Shown piece by piece: positions 1-8,404 of a DNA stretch of 64,000 nucleotides. The DNA is taken from assembly GCF_000786215.1 (NCBI RefSeq), contig NZ_JROG01000003.1, forward strand, positions 930,001-994,000, given 5' to 3'. The position numbers and the translations under genes are program-made. This stretch comes from Sphingomonas sp. 35-24ZXX (GTDB taxonomy: Bacteria > Pseudomonadota > Alphaproteobacteria > Sphingomonadales > Sphingomonadaceae). The notes under the pieces were generated by a model, which worked only from the letters and a program-made list of their open reading frames with translations, made no database searches and had not been told where the DNA came from. Each line of letters opens with the position of its first letter. Positions within the stretch are counted from its first letter, which is position 1.

Positions 1-21
1 CTGCGCTATTCGCCGCCGCCT

Positions 22-780
22 ATGATCATCCTTCTGTCCCCCGCCAAATCGCTCGATTTCGATTCGCCCGCACCCGAGGTCCAGCCCACGCCCTTGCGCT
101 TCGAACCCGAGGCAGAGCGACTGGTGCGCTCGGCGGCGCGGCTCAGCAAGGCCAGGCTCAAGCAGATCATGCCGGTGTCCGATGCGCTGATCGAGCTCAA
201 TTACGCGCGCTATCGCGGCTTTCACGACCAGCCGGAACGCCCGGCGGCATTCGCCTTCAACGGCGATGTCTATACCGGCCTTGCTGCGCGCACGCTCGAC
301 GAGCCCGCGCTCAGCTTCGCGCAGGATCATGTCCGCATCCTGTCCGGCCTGTACGGCCTGCTCAGACCCTTTGACACCATCCGCCCCTATCGCCTTGAAA
401 TGGGGACACGCTGGGCGCCTCGGCACAAGTCTTTGGTCGCCTATTGGGGGGACCGGATCGCCGCCGCCATCGCAGAGGACCTGTCTGCCAGCAGCGGCGA
501 TACGGTGGTCAACCTTGCCAGCCAGGAATATTTCGCCGCTGCCGAAAAGGGCCTCGCGCGGCGCGGTATCCGCATCGTCACTGCCGACTTCCGCCAGCAG
601 GGACCCAAGGGCCCACGCTTCGTCAGCTTCGATGCCAAGCGCGCACGCGGCATGGCAGCGCGGTTCCTGTGCGAGAACCGGCACAGCGATCCTGAAGCGC
701 TCAAGGGCTTCGACAGCGATGGCTATCGCTTCGATGCCGATGCCAGCGACGATTCTATCTGGCGGTTCGTCCGCGCATGA
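22..780 (+). CDS. yaaA: Peroxide stress protein YaaA (DUF328/UPF0246)
   Basis: This 252-residue protein opens with the family hallmark MIILLSPAKSLDF and contains the conserved stretch GLYGLLRPFD near residue 115, followed by YRLEMG. Its length matches the family. In E. coli the member YaaA is a cytoplasmic protein that limits free intracellular iron during hydrogen peroxide stress; that role is known from the family and is not shown by this sequence. The ATG at 22 is the only start that keeps the full N-terminal signature. The gene's last four bases overlap the start of the next gene (ATGA), so the two are probably co-translated. Nothing can be said about its promoter because it begins at the window edge. 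Confidence 0.93.
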   Translation: MIILLSPAKSLDFDSPAPEVQPTPLRFEPEAERLVRSAARLSKARLKQIMPVSDALIELNYARYRGFHDQPERPAAFAFNGDVYTGLAARTLDEPALSFAQDHVRILSGLYGLLRPFDTIRPYRLEMGTRWAPRHKSLVAYWGDRIAAAIAEDLSASSGDTVVNLASQEYFAAAEKGLARRGIRIVTADFRQQGPKGPRFVSFDAKRARGMAARFLCENRHSDPEALKGFDSDGYRFDADASDDSIWRFVRA

Positions 781-1472
781 GCCGCAACACGGTCATCATC
801 GGCGCGTCGGGTGGCATCGGCGCTGCGCTCATGCGCCAGGCAGAGGCGCGCGGGGATAGCGTCACGGGCTTTGCGCGCAGCTTTGCAGGGCCGTTGCACC
901 TCGATCTCGAGAACGAGGCGAGCATCGCGGCTGCCGCTGCGCATCTGCGCGATGAAGGGATCGCGCCCGATCGCGTGATCGTCGCCACCGGGCTGCTGCA
1001 CGCTGATGGCAAGGGGCCCGAGAAGAGCCTGAAGGATATCGACCCTGCCTGGATGGCGCGCAACTTTGCGGTCAACACCATCGGCCCGGCGCTGGTCGCC
1101 AAGCATTTCGTCCCGCTGATGCCGCGCAAGGCCCCTGCCCTGTTCGCGGCGATCGGCGCGCGGGTCGGCAGCATCTCGGACAATCGCCTGGGCGGCTGGT
1201 ACGGCTATCGCGCGGCCAAGGCGGCGCTGCACATGACGATCCGCAACATCGCGATCGAATGGGGCCGCCGCAACGACCAGGCGATCTGCGTCGCATTGCA
1301 CCCCGGCACCGTCGACACACCGCTCAGCCAGCCGTTTCAGGGCAATGTCGCCGAAGGCCGACTGTTCGATGCGGACCATAGCGCCAGCTGCCTTCTCGAT
1401 GCGCTGGCAGGGCTTTCTCCGGCCGATTCGGGGGGCATCTTTGCCTTCGACGGCAGCGCCATCCAGCCCTGA
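777..1472 (+). CDS. Short-chain dehydrogenase/reductase (C-factor-like)
   Basis: This 231-residue Rossmann-fold oxidoreductase has the NAD(P)-binding motif GASGGIG at residues 9-15 and a YRAAK sequence near residue 143 that fits the YxxxK catalytic motif. The overall layout and short length resemble the C-factor/CsgA-type SDR subgroup. The substrate cannot be told. It overlaps yaaA by four bases, which suggests a two-gene transcription unit. Function as an SDR is well supported; any specific reaction would be guesswork. Confidence 0.85.
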   Translation: MSRNTVIIGASGGIGAALMRQAEARGDSVTGFARSFAGPLHLDLENEASIAAAAAHLRDEGIAPDRVIVATGLLHADGKGPEKSLKDIDPAWMARNFAVNTIGPALVAKHFVPLMPRKAPALFAAIGARVGSISDNRLGGWYGYRAAKAALHMTIRNIAIEWGRRNDQAICVALHPGTVDTPLSQPFQGNVAEGRLFDADHSASCLLDALAGLSPADSGGIFAFDGSAIQP

Positions 1473-1549
1473 CAAGTCCAAACCCTCAAGCAGCTGTTTT
1501 TCCTGTTGAAAAATAGCGGCTCAAGACCCGCAAAAGCTGGCATTTTGAC

Positions 1550-1587
1550 CCCCTGTCGCCTAGAGCGACAGGGGACGCAAAAGCGTC
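1550..1587 (+). promoter_or_regulatory. Tandem hairpins in the gyrA leader
   Basis: A 10-bp perfect stem with loop CTAGA (1550-1559 pairing with 1565-1574) is followed at once by a 5-bp stem GACGC/GCGTC with loop AAAA (1574-1587). They sit 25 bases before the gyrA start codon. There is no T-run after the first stem, so it does not look like a terminator of the upstream SDR gene. A role in the gyrA leader is inferred from position only. Confidence 0.5.
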
Positions 1588-1611
1588 ACAAAAGCAATTA
1601 AGGCGTATGGA

Positions 1612-4326
1612 ATGAACGATACCACCGCACCTGCGGAACCCACCGAAATCGAACGCATCGACATCGTTGACGAGATGCGGTCCAGCTATCTGGATTACGC
1701 GATGTCGGTCATCGTCAGCCGCGCCCTGCCCGATGTCCGCGATGGCCTGAAGCCGGTCCACCGCCGCATCCTCTACGCCAGCCACGAAGGCGGTTTCGTC
1801 GCGGGCAAGCCCTATCGCAAGTCGGCCAAGATCGTCGGTGACGTGATGGGTAACTATCACCCGCACGGCGACAGCTCGATCTACATGGCCCTGGCGCGCA
1901 TGTCGCAGGATTGGGCGATGCGCGTGCCTCTGGTCGACGGCCAGGGCAATTTCGGATCGATGGACCCCGATGCCCCGGCATCGATGCGGTACACCGAAGC
2001 GCGGCTCAGCAAGGTCGCGCTCAAGCTTCTCGAGGATATCGAGAAGGATACCGTCGACTTCATCCCGAACTATGATGGGTCTCGCCAGGAGCCACAGGTT
2101 CTGCCCGCGCGCTTTCCTAATCTGCTGGTCAATGGCGCAGGCGGCATCGCCGTCGGCATGGCGACCAACATTCCGCCGCACAATCTGGGTGAAGTGATCG
2201 ACGGCTGCCTCGCCTGGATCGAGAACCCGATGATCGAGCTCGATGATCTGATGAAGATCATCCCGGGGCCCGACTTCCCGACCGCACCGCTGATCCTCGG
2301 TCAGTCGGGCGCACGCGCCGCGTACCAGAAGGGGCGCGGATCGATCATCATGCGCGCGCGCCACACCATCGAGGAAGGCCGCGGCGACCGCCGCTCGATC
2401 GTGCTCACCTCGATCCCCTATCAGGTCGGCAAGAACGCGCTGGTCGAAACCATCGCCGAAGCCGCCAAGGGCAAGGAAGCGCGGATCGAGGGCGTCAGCG
2501 ACATTCGCGACGAGTCCAATCGGCTGGGCGTCCGCATCGTCATCGATCTCAAGCGCGATGCCTCACCCGAGGTCGTGCTCAACCAGATCTGGCGCTACAG
2601 CCCGGCGCAGTCGTCCTTCCCGGCGAACATGCTCGCCATTCGTGGCGGCCGTCCCGAAGTGCTCAGCCTCAAGGACATCATCGAGGCGTTCGTCCAGTTC
2701 CGCGAGCAGGTGATCACCCGCCGCACCAAGTACGAGCTCGCCAAGGCGCGTGACCGCGCGCACATCTTGCTGGGTCTGGTGGTTGCGGTCACCAACATGG
2801 ACGAAGTCGTCAAGATCATTCGCGGATCGGCCTCGCCTGCCGAGGCGCGTGCCGCATTGCTGGCGCGCGAATGGCCAATTGGCGAGATCGCGCAGTACAT
2901 CAAGCTGGTCGAGGCGATCGAGGGCGAGCTGGAAGGCGATATCTATCGCCTGAGCGATGCGCAGGTCCGCGCGATCCTCGATCTGCGCCTGCATCGTCTG
3001 ACGGCGCTGGGCCGCGACGAGATCGGCAACGAACTGAGCGCACTGGCCGTGGCGATCGCCGAGTACCTGGCGATCCTCAGCGACCGCGCCAAGCTATACG
3101 AAGTGCTCAAGGAAGAGCTGATCGCGGTGCGCGACGAATTCGCCACCCCGCGCCTGTCGATGATCGCACCCGCTGCTGATGGCATCGACGACGAGGACCT
3201 GATCGAGCGCGAGGAGATGGTCGTCACCGTCACCCTGCAGGGCTATATCAAGCGCACCCCGCTCGAGGCTTTCCGCGCACAGGCGCGCGGCGGCAAGGGC
3301 CGATCGGGCATGGCGACCAAGGACGAGGATGCTGTCACCAGCATGTTCGTGACCTCGACGCACACGCCGGTGCTGTTCTTCTCCACGCACGGCAAGGTCT
3401 ATCGCAAGAAGGTGTGGCGCCTGCCCGAGGGCGGACCTGCGACGCGCGGACGGCCGATGATCAACCTGCTGCCGCTGGCGCAGGGCGAGACCATCCAGAC
3501 CGTGCTGCCGCTGCCTGAGGACGAGAGCACCTGGTCCGATCTGCACGTGATGTTCGCCACCGCCAACGGCACCGTGCGCCGCAACTCGATGGACGCGTTC
3601 ACCAACATTCCCTCGAACGGCAAGATCGCGATGCGCTTCGACGAGGGGTCGGACGACCGGCTGATCGGCGTGGCGCTGCTGACCGAGGGCGACGACGTGC
3701 TGCTCGCCACCCGCCAGGGCAAGGCGATCCGCTTTGCCGCCACCGATGTCCGCGAATTCCAGAGTCGCACCTCGACCGGGGTACGCGGCATGACGCTGCG
3801 CGAGGGCGACGAGGTGATCTCGCTGTCGATCCTGTCGGGCTTCGAGGCCACCACCGAGGAACGCGACGACTATCTGCGCGCAGCACCCTGGAAGGGCAAC
3901 GAGGCCGAACCGACGTTGCCGCCCGAACGCGTGACCGAATTTGCCGAGGCCGAGCAGTTCCTGCTCACCGTCTGCGCCAACGGCTATGGCAAGCTGTCGT
4001 CGGCCTATGAATATCGCAAGACCGGTCGCGGCGGCCAGGGCATCACCAATATCGACAATATCGATCGCAACGGCCCGGTGCTGGCGAGCTTCCCGGCGCA
4101 CCAGTCCGACCAGCTGATGCTGGTCACCGATCAGGCCAAGCTCATTCGCCTGAGCCTTTCGACCATGCGCGTCATCGGCCGCAATTCGGCCGGTGTGCGG
4201 CTGTTCAACGTGGCCGATAACGAACACGTGGTCAGCGCCGCGCGCATCGCAGAAGAGGACAATGGCGAGGCAGGGGACAACAGCGAAGGCGAGGATGCGG
4301 AAGGCACTGCGCCCGCCGAGGAATAA
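1612..4326 (+). CDS. gyrA: DNA gyrase subunit A
   Basis: This is the 904-residue breakage-rejoining subunit of the type II topoisomerase that introduces negative supercoils. The catalytic tyrosine lies in [10 protein letters not shown]-like context at Tyr127 (ASMRYTEAR). The GyrA box appears as QARGGKG near residue 556, which separates it from ParC. The C-terminal beta-pinwheel ends in a strongly acidic tail (EEDNGEAGD onward), as in other gyrases. Residue numbering is offset by +5 from E. coli: Ser88 corresponds to Ser83, but the position equivalent to Asp87 is Met92, inside the quinolone-resistance-determining region. The ATG at 1612 follows an AAGG-type ribosome site. It converges on the toxin gene with only 12 bases between the stop codons. 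Confidence 0.98.
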   Translation: MNDTTAPAEPTEIERIDIVDEMRSSYLDYAMSVIVSRALPDVRDGLKPVHRRILYASHEGGFVAGKPYRKSAKIVGDVMGNYHPHGDSSIYMALARMSQDWAMRVPLVDGQGNFGSMDPDAPASMRYTEARLSKVALKLLEDIEKDTVDFIPNYDGSRQEPQVLPARFPNLLVNGAGGIAVGMATNIPPHNLGEVIDGCLAWIENPMIELDDLMKIIPGPDFPTAPLILGQSGARAAYQKGRGSIIMRARHTIEEGRGDRRSIVLTSIPYQVGKNALVETIAEAAKGKEARIEGVSDIRDESNRLGVRIVIDLKRDASPEVVLNQIWRYSPAQSSFPANMLAIRGGRPEVLSLKDIIEAFVQFREQVITRRTKYELAKARDRAHILLGLVVAVTNMDEVVKIIRGSASPAEARAALLAREWPIGEIAQYIKLVEAIEGELEGDIYRLSDAQVRAILDLRLHRLTALGRDEIGNELSALAVAIAEYLAILSDRAKLYEVLKEELIAVRDEFATPRLSMIAPAADGIDDEDLIEREEMVVTVTLQGYIKRTPLEAFRAQARGGKGRSGMATKDEDAVTSMFVTSTHTPVLFFSTHGKVYRKKVWRLPEGGPATRGRPMINLLPLAQGETIQTVLPLPEDESTWSDLHVMFATANGTVRRNSMDAFTNIPSNGKIAMRFDEGSDDRLIGVALLTEGDDVLLATRQGKAIRFAATDVREFQSRTSTGVRGMTLREGDEVISLSILSGFEATTEERDDYLRAAPWKGNEAEPTLPPERVTEFAEAEQFLLTVCANGYGKLSSAYEYRKTGRGGQGITNIDNIDRNGPVLASFPAHQSDQLMLVTDQAKLIRLSLSTMRVIGRNSAGVRLFNVADNEHVVSAARIAEEDNGEAGDNSEGEDAEGTAPAEE

Positions 4327-4338
4327 GGCTCGGCCGCG

Positions 4339-4719
4339 TTATACGCTATGATCGCGGAACCAGCGGGCGACCTCGTCTTCGGACAGGTCGCCTGCGGCGA
4401 GTGCCAGCGTCATCACGACCAGCTCAGCCTCGGTGATCGCAAACTGTACGTCGTTGAGAAGCAGAAACGTCAGCGAAACGACCGCCGCGGTGCGCTTGTT
4501 CCCATCACTGAAGGGGTGATTGCGCGCCAACCCGAAGGCATAAGCAGCTGCCAGATCCGCTGCATCGGGTTCACCATAAGCCGCGAGATTGATCGGCCGG
4601 CCCAGTGCGCTTTCGAGCAGGGCCAGATCGCGAATTCCGCTCAGTCCGCCATGTTCCGCGATCTGTTCATCGTGCAACGCGAGCACGACGTCCTGCCGCA
4701 ACCAGATCCAGTCGGGCAT
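4339..4719 (-). CDS. doc: Death-on-curing (Doc) family toxin
   Basis: This 126-residue Fic-fold protein carries HPFSDGNKR near residue 65. That is the Doc form of the Fic motif, in which the usual GNGR is GNKR; Doc of phage P1 phosphorylates EF-Tu rather than AMPylating targets. The chosen ATG at 4719 lies one base after the antitoxin stop codon (TGA-C-ATG), giving the normal Doc length; an upstream in-frame start would run through the antitoxin gene in another frame. It is the second gene of a toxin-antitoxin pair. Activity on EF-Tu here is inferred from the family. Confidence 0.9.
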   Translation of the reverse strand: MPDWIWLRQDVVLALHDEQIAEHGGLSGIRDLALLESALGRPINLAAYGEPDAADLAAAYAFGLARNHPFSDGNKRTAAVVSLTFLLLNDVQFAITEAELVVMTLALAAGDLSEDEVARWFRDHSV

Positions 4720-4720
4720 G

Positions 4721-4948
4721 TCACTTGGCCAGTTCGCGCAGTGCGTTGCGATAACGATCCATGACGTCGCGCGCAGTGGCCATCTGCTTGTCAAAATCAG
4801 GATCGGCCGATTTGAGCGCGATGCCATCAGCCTGCTTGACCACGGACACCTCATCCCCCTGCGACAGGTTGAGATGCGCCAGAATATCCTTGGGCAGGAT
4901 GATCCCGGTCGAGTTGCCGATCTTGATGAGCTTGAGGGGCTTGTTCAT
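4721..4948 (-). CDS. AbrB/MazE-type antitoxin of the Doc toxin
   Basis: This 75-residue protein has the swapped-hairpin AbrB/MazE DNA-binding fold, visible in KIGNSTGIILPKDIL at residues 9-23, followed by a charged C-terminal segment suited to binding the toxin. It lies directly upstream of doc with one base between them, the normal antitoxin-first order. In phage P1 the partner of Doc is Phd, which has a different fold, so this is a mixed pairing. A palindrome just upstream (4954-4963) is a likely autoregulatory site. Confidence 0.88.
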   Translation of the reverse strand: MNKPLKLIKIGNSTGIILPKDILAHLNLSQGDEVSVVKQADGIALKSADPDFDKQMATARDVMDRYRNALRELAK

Positions 4949-4953
4949 ACAGA

Positions 4954-4963
4954 TGTTATAACA
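4954..4963 (-). promoter_or_regulatory. Palindrome TGTTATAACA before the antitoxin gene
   Basis: A perfect 10-base palindrome lies five bases upstream of the antitoxin ATG. It contains TTATAAC, which could serve both as a -10 element and as an operator bound by the AbrB-type antitoxin. A related GTTATAAC palindrome precedes the second toxin-antitoxin pair at 49664. The function is inferred. Confidence 0.45.
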
Positions 4964-4979
4964 CTGTCGTGAACTTGCC

Positions 4980-5651
4980 TCAAGCCGCGACCCGCGGATC
5001 CTTGTGACGCAACGTCTGGATGACCCCGGTGCAGATCAGGAACTGCCCGAAATAATAGAGCGGCCAGATCAGCCAGTCGGGGATCGCCGAGCCTTCGAGC
5101 GGCCCCAGTCGCGCCAAGATGAGCAGGTCCGACACCACGAACATCAATGCGCCGGTGCCGACGCGATAGCGCGGGAAATCGCTGGTCCACGCCATCGCCG
5201 CCATGACCGCGAGAAAGAGGCTGTACAGCGCGATGCCGCCTGCTCCGCTGCGATCCATCGGCAGCGCCCAGGCAATCAGCACGACGCCGGGCACTAGCAG
5301 CAGCGCAAACAGCCGCTGGCTGAAGGTCAACGACGCCCGCCTGTGCCGCGCATACAGCGCAATCGCGATTACGTGGCCGATCAGGAAGGCGACCGCGCCG
5401 TAGATCATGTCGATCTCGATCAGCATGTCGCCGATCGCGCCCAGCGTCATCGCCCCGCCGATCAGCCGGCCATCGAACGAATGGTGTCGCACGAACGCGA
5501 ACACCGCCAGAAAGCCCACCCCAAGCCCCTTCCAGAGCATCAGGTACAGCCCCGGGATAGGCGCATCGCTGACGAAATAATAGGTGATCGACGCCAGCAG
5601 GCTGAGCAGCAGCCACGGCCGCGATTCCACCAATGCGCGTTTGACGACCAT
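4980..5651 (-). CDS. YhhN (TMEM86-like) family membrane protein
   Basis: This 223-residue integral membrane protein has about eight hydrophobic segments and the family features [10 protein letters not shown] near residue 75 and VVSDLLILA near residue 175, in which acidic residues lie inside membrane helices. Eukaryotic members (TMEM86) hydrolyse the vinyl ether of lysoplasmalogens; the substrate of bacterial members is mostly unknown, so no reaction is claimed. It stands alone between the Doc pair and the divergent trmFO. Confidence 0.8.
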   Translation of the reverse strand: MVVKRALVESRPWLLLSLLASITYYFVSDAPIPGLYLMLWKGLGVGFLAVFAFVRHHSFDGRLIGGAMTLGAIGDMLIEIDMIYGAVAFLIGHVIAIALYARHRRASLTFSQRLFALLLVPGVVLIAWALPMDRSGAGGIALYSLFLAVMAAMAWTSDFPRYRVGTGALMFVVSDLLILARLGPLEGSAIPDWLIWPLYYFGQFLICTGVIQTLRHKDPRVAA

Positions 5652-5744
5652 TTTGCTCCCCTTGCTTGTCCGTCGCGTGATGGCACCGATCCGCGATACA
5701 ACGCAAGCTGGGCAAATCGGTTATCAAGCGCTATCTGCGGGACC

Positions 5745-7118
5745 ATGACACGCACACAGGAATTCGATCACCAGATTCACATCATCGGCGGCGGCCTGGC
5801 AGGCTCTGAGGCGGCTTGGCAGCTCGCGCAGGCGGGCGTCCGGGTGCGCCTGTCCGAAATGCGCGGCAGCGGCGACAACATGACCCCGGCGCACCAGACC
5901 GATGGCCTGGCCGAGCTCGTCTGCTCGAACAGCTTCCGGTCCGACGATGCTGATCGCAACGCCGTCGGCCTGCTGCACCAGGAAATGCGCACGCTGAATT
6001 CGCTGATCATGGCGGCGGCGGAAACCGCCAAGGTGCCGGCCGGGTCCGCGCTCGCGGTCGATCGCGACATCTTTTCGGCGAATGTCACCAAGGCGCTCGC
6101 GGAGCATCCCAATATCCATATCGTTCGCGAGCGGATCGATACGCTGCCCGAGAGCGGGCTAACGGTCGTTGCGACAGGGCCGCTCACCGCCATGGAACTT
6201 GCGCACTCGATCGGCGCTGCGACCGGCGAGGATGCGCTGGCATTCTTCGATGCCATTGCGCCGATCATCCACCGTGACAGCATCGACATGGACATCTGCT
6301 GGATGGCCAGCCGCTGGGACAAGGTCGGGCCCGAAGGCGACGGCAAGGACTATATCAACTGCCCGATGGACAAGGAGCAGTATCTTGCCTTCCACCAAGG
6401 GCTGATCGACGGCGAGAAGACCGAGTTCAAGCAGTGGGAAAAGGACACGCCCTATTTCGAGGGCTGCATGCCGATCGAAGTCATGGCGGCACGCGGGGTG
6501 GAAACGCTTCGCTATGGACCGATGAAGCCCGTGGGCCTGGACAATCCGCGCACCGGCCGCTGGCCCTATGCGGTCGTCCAGTTGCGCCAGGACAACAAGC
6601 TGGGCACCTTGTGGAACATGGTCGGCTTCCAGACCAAACTGAAGCATGGCGCGCAGGTCGAGTTGTTCCGCACCATCCCGGGGCTGGAAAAGGCCGAGTT
6701 CGCCCGGCTGGGCGGGCTGCACCGCAACACCTTCATCAATTCGCCCCGGCTGCTCGATGGCCAGCTGCGGCTGAAAAGCGCCCAGCACATCCGCTTTGCC
6801 GGGCAGATGACCGGGTGCGAGGGCTATGTCGAAAGCGCCAGCGTCGGGCTGATGGCCGGGCGCTTTGCCGCAGCCGAACTGCAGGGCCGCACGCTCGAAA
6901 CCCCGCCGATCACCACGGCGCTGGGCGCTTTGCTGGGCCATATCACCGGTGGCGCGGAAGCCAGCGACTTCCAGCCGATGAACGTCAATTTCGGACTGTT
7001 CCCGCCGCCCGAGGACAAGGTGCACAAGAAGCAGCGCAAGGAGGCCTATACCTCCCGCGCGCGCGCCGATCTGCAGCGCTGGATCGCGGGCGAGACCGAG
7101 GCGATCGCCGCCGAATAG
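5745..7118 (+). CDS. trmFO: Methylenetetrahydrofolate-tRNA-(uracil-54-C5)-methyltransferase
   Basis: This 457-residue flavoprotein makes ribothymidine at position 54 of the tRNA T-loop using methylenetetrahydrofolate and FADH2. The FAD-binding [10 protein letters not shown] motif is at residues 13-22, followed by the family signature [10 protein letters not shown] near residue 60. [12 protein letters not shown] near residue 355 is the conserved C-terminal flavin/folate region. The ATG at 5745 was chosen because the open frame upstream overlaps the divergent YhhN gene and lacks family similarity. Gram-negative bacteria mostly use TrmA; TrmFO is the form found in Alphaproteobacteria. Confidence 0.96.
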   Translation: MTRTQEFDHQIHIIGGGLAGSEAAWQLAQAGVRVRLSEMRGSGDNMTPAHQTDGLAELVCSNSFRSDDADRNAVGLLHQEMRTLNSLIMAAAETAKVPAGSALAVDRDIFSANVTKALAEHPNIHIVRERIDTLPESGLTVVATGPLTAMELAHSIGAATGEDALAFFDAIAPIIHRDSIDMDICWMASRWDKVGPEGDGKDYINCPMDKEQYLAFHQGLIDGEKTEFKQWEKDTPYFEGCMPIEVMAARGVETLRYGPMKPVGLDNPRTGRWPYAVVQLRQDNKLGTLWNMVGFQTKLKHGAQVELFRTIPGLEKAEFARLGGLHRNTFINSPRLLDGQLRLKSAQHIRFAGQMTGCEGYVESASVGLMAGRFAAAELQGRTLETPPITTALGALLGHITGGAEASDFQPMNVNFGLFPPPEDKVHKKQRKEAYTSRARADLQRWIAGETEAIAAE

Positions 7119-7129
7119 CGATTAACCAA

Positions 7130-7582
7130 TCAGCATTTGCAGCGCTGGACGGCGCGTTTGGGCCGGGTGATGGCAAACTCCTCGGGGCTGAGCCGCCCAT
7201 TGCCATCGCCATCGGCCCCGGCAAAGCGCTCGGATGTCGCCACTGCCCATTCTTCGAAGGTCAGCAGGTTGTTGCCATCGCGATCGAGCGCCTTGAACGC
7301 CTTGGTGCGGCTGGCGAGCAGCTCTTCGCGGGTGATGATGCGGTCGCCATTGCGATCGAACCGGGCAAAACGGCGCTGCTCGCGGGTCATTTCGGTGGCT
7401 TGCGGGGGCTCGGGACCGCGCATCGCACCGGGATCGGCGATCGGCAACGCGCTGTCCTGAACGGGCGGCGGCGGCGCGGGAATATTGGCGAGTTCGTCAT
7501 CCTGCTGCTGCGCGCGGATCAGGAAGAAGCCGCCGATCAGCAGCACGATCGCCGCCAGTCCACCGAACAGGATCCGCATCAT
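7130..7582 (-). CDS. Membrane-anchored EF-hand protein
   Basis: This protein of about 150 residues has one N-terminal membrane helix (ILFGGLAAIVLLIGGFF), a proline-rich linker, and three EF-hand type calcium loops: DRNGDRIITREE, DRDGNNLLTFEE and DGDGNGRLSPEE. It probably faces the periplasm. The ATG at 7582 is preferred over an upstream GTG at 7639 because GAGGGGG lies at ribosome-site distance and the GTG start would overlap the upstream gene. It follows the squalene/phytoene-synthase-like gene with 32 bases between them. Calcium binding is inferred from the loops; the role is unknown. Confidence 0.8.
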   Translation of the reverse strand: MMRILFGGLAAIVLLIGGFFLIRAQQQDDELANIPAPPPPVQDSALPIADPGAMRGPEPPQATEMTREQRRFARFDRNGDRIITREELLASRTKAFKALDRDGNNLLTFEEWAVATSERFAGADGDGNGRLSPEEFAITRPKRAVQRCKC

Positions 7583-7614
7583 TGCCCCCTCATCCGGCGC
7601 GGGGAGCCTGCCCG

Positions 7615-8277
7615 TCAGCAGCCGCTCAAACCGTGCCACACCAGCCGGGCAAACACTCCCGGACTGCCCCAGGGACGATCCATCGGCCCCTGCGCGATGT
7701 CAAGCTGGACCGCGCGTCCGATGATCGACAGCGGCCGCAGCCGCCGGGGCAGCCATACGTGTGCCAAAGCCTGCGTGTCGATGCCGCGCACGGCTGCATC
7801 CAGCGCCTCGGTCCGCCGGTGGAAGCGTACCATGTCCCACAGGGCCCAGGCCTCGCCGATGCGTTGAAGGTCGGCTGCATCCGCGCCTTGCTCAATCGGC
7901 GCGAACGCGGCGAGCAATTGCCCCCTTCCCCGCGCAAATTCGGCCACGGCGTCAGGATCCTCGCGATCAAGCGCCGCCTCCCACCCGCGGATCACGCCGC
8001 CCAGCGCGCCAGCCAGATCGAGACCCTCGGCCTCCAGCGGCAGCAACGCGGCGAGCACGGGATTGGCGGACGGACGGGACGCCGCGGGCTGGGCGATGAC
8101 GTCATGCCACCATTGCAATCTGATCTGAGCCAGCATTGCCTCGCGCGCCTGCAGCACGATGCCGGCAATCTGCGCGTCAAAGGCAAACAGCGCCTGGCAC
8201 CAGCGGCGCATCTGCGCATCGCCATAGCCCGACGCGAGCGTCACGAGCGGAGAAACGGGGACTTCCGGAGCGGTCAT
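7615..8277 (-). CDS. Squalene/phytoene synthase family protein
   Basis: This 220-residue protein belongs to the trans-isoprenyl-diphosphate synthase head-to-head group in its short form. RLQWWHDVI near residue 55 matches the family helix, but the two aspartate-rich DxxxD motifs of true phytoene synthases are not both evident. It may therefore be a non-catalytic or NDUFAF6-like member, which in mitochondria helps assemble respiratory complex I. The ATG at 8277 was chosen because the longer frame runs into the promoter region of the divergent tad genes and adds no family sequence. No other carotenoid genes are nearby. Confidence 0.65.
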   Translation of the reverse strand: MTAPEVPVSPLVTLASGYGDAQMRRWCQALFAFDAQIAGIVLQAREAMLAQIRLQWWHDVIAQPAASRPSANPVLAALLPLEAEGLDLAGALGGVIRGWEAALDREDPDAVAEFARGRGQLLAAFAPIEQGADAADLQRIGEAWALWDMVRFHRRTEALDAAVRGIDTQALAHVWLPRRLRPLSIIGRAVQLDIAQGPMDRPWGSPGVFARLVWHGLSGC

Positions 8278-8404
8278 GGCCCGCGCGATCCACCAATTTG
8301 CGCGGCGGATCAAGGTAAACCTGGCGGTAACCAACTCCCTTTGAGGGCTGCTTACCATTGTCCTCGTAGAAGGCACGCTAAGTCTCAGGGGCATTTTCTA
8401 CACC

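Noticed and set aside
1550-1574. The hairpin after the SDR gene as a Rho-independent terminator
   Set aside because: It is not followed by a T-run and lies close to the gyrA start.
1612-4326. The possibility that the gyrase subunit is ParC
   Set aside because: QARGGKG matches the GyrA box, and the acidic C-terminal tail is typical of GyrA.
4339-4719. The toxin as a Fic AMPylase that modifies gyrase
   Set aside because: The motif ends GNKR, the Doc form, instead of GNGR needed for AMP transfer.
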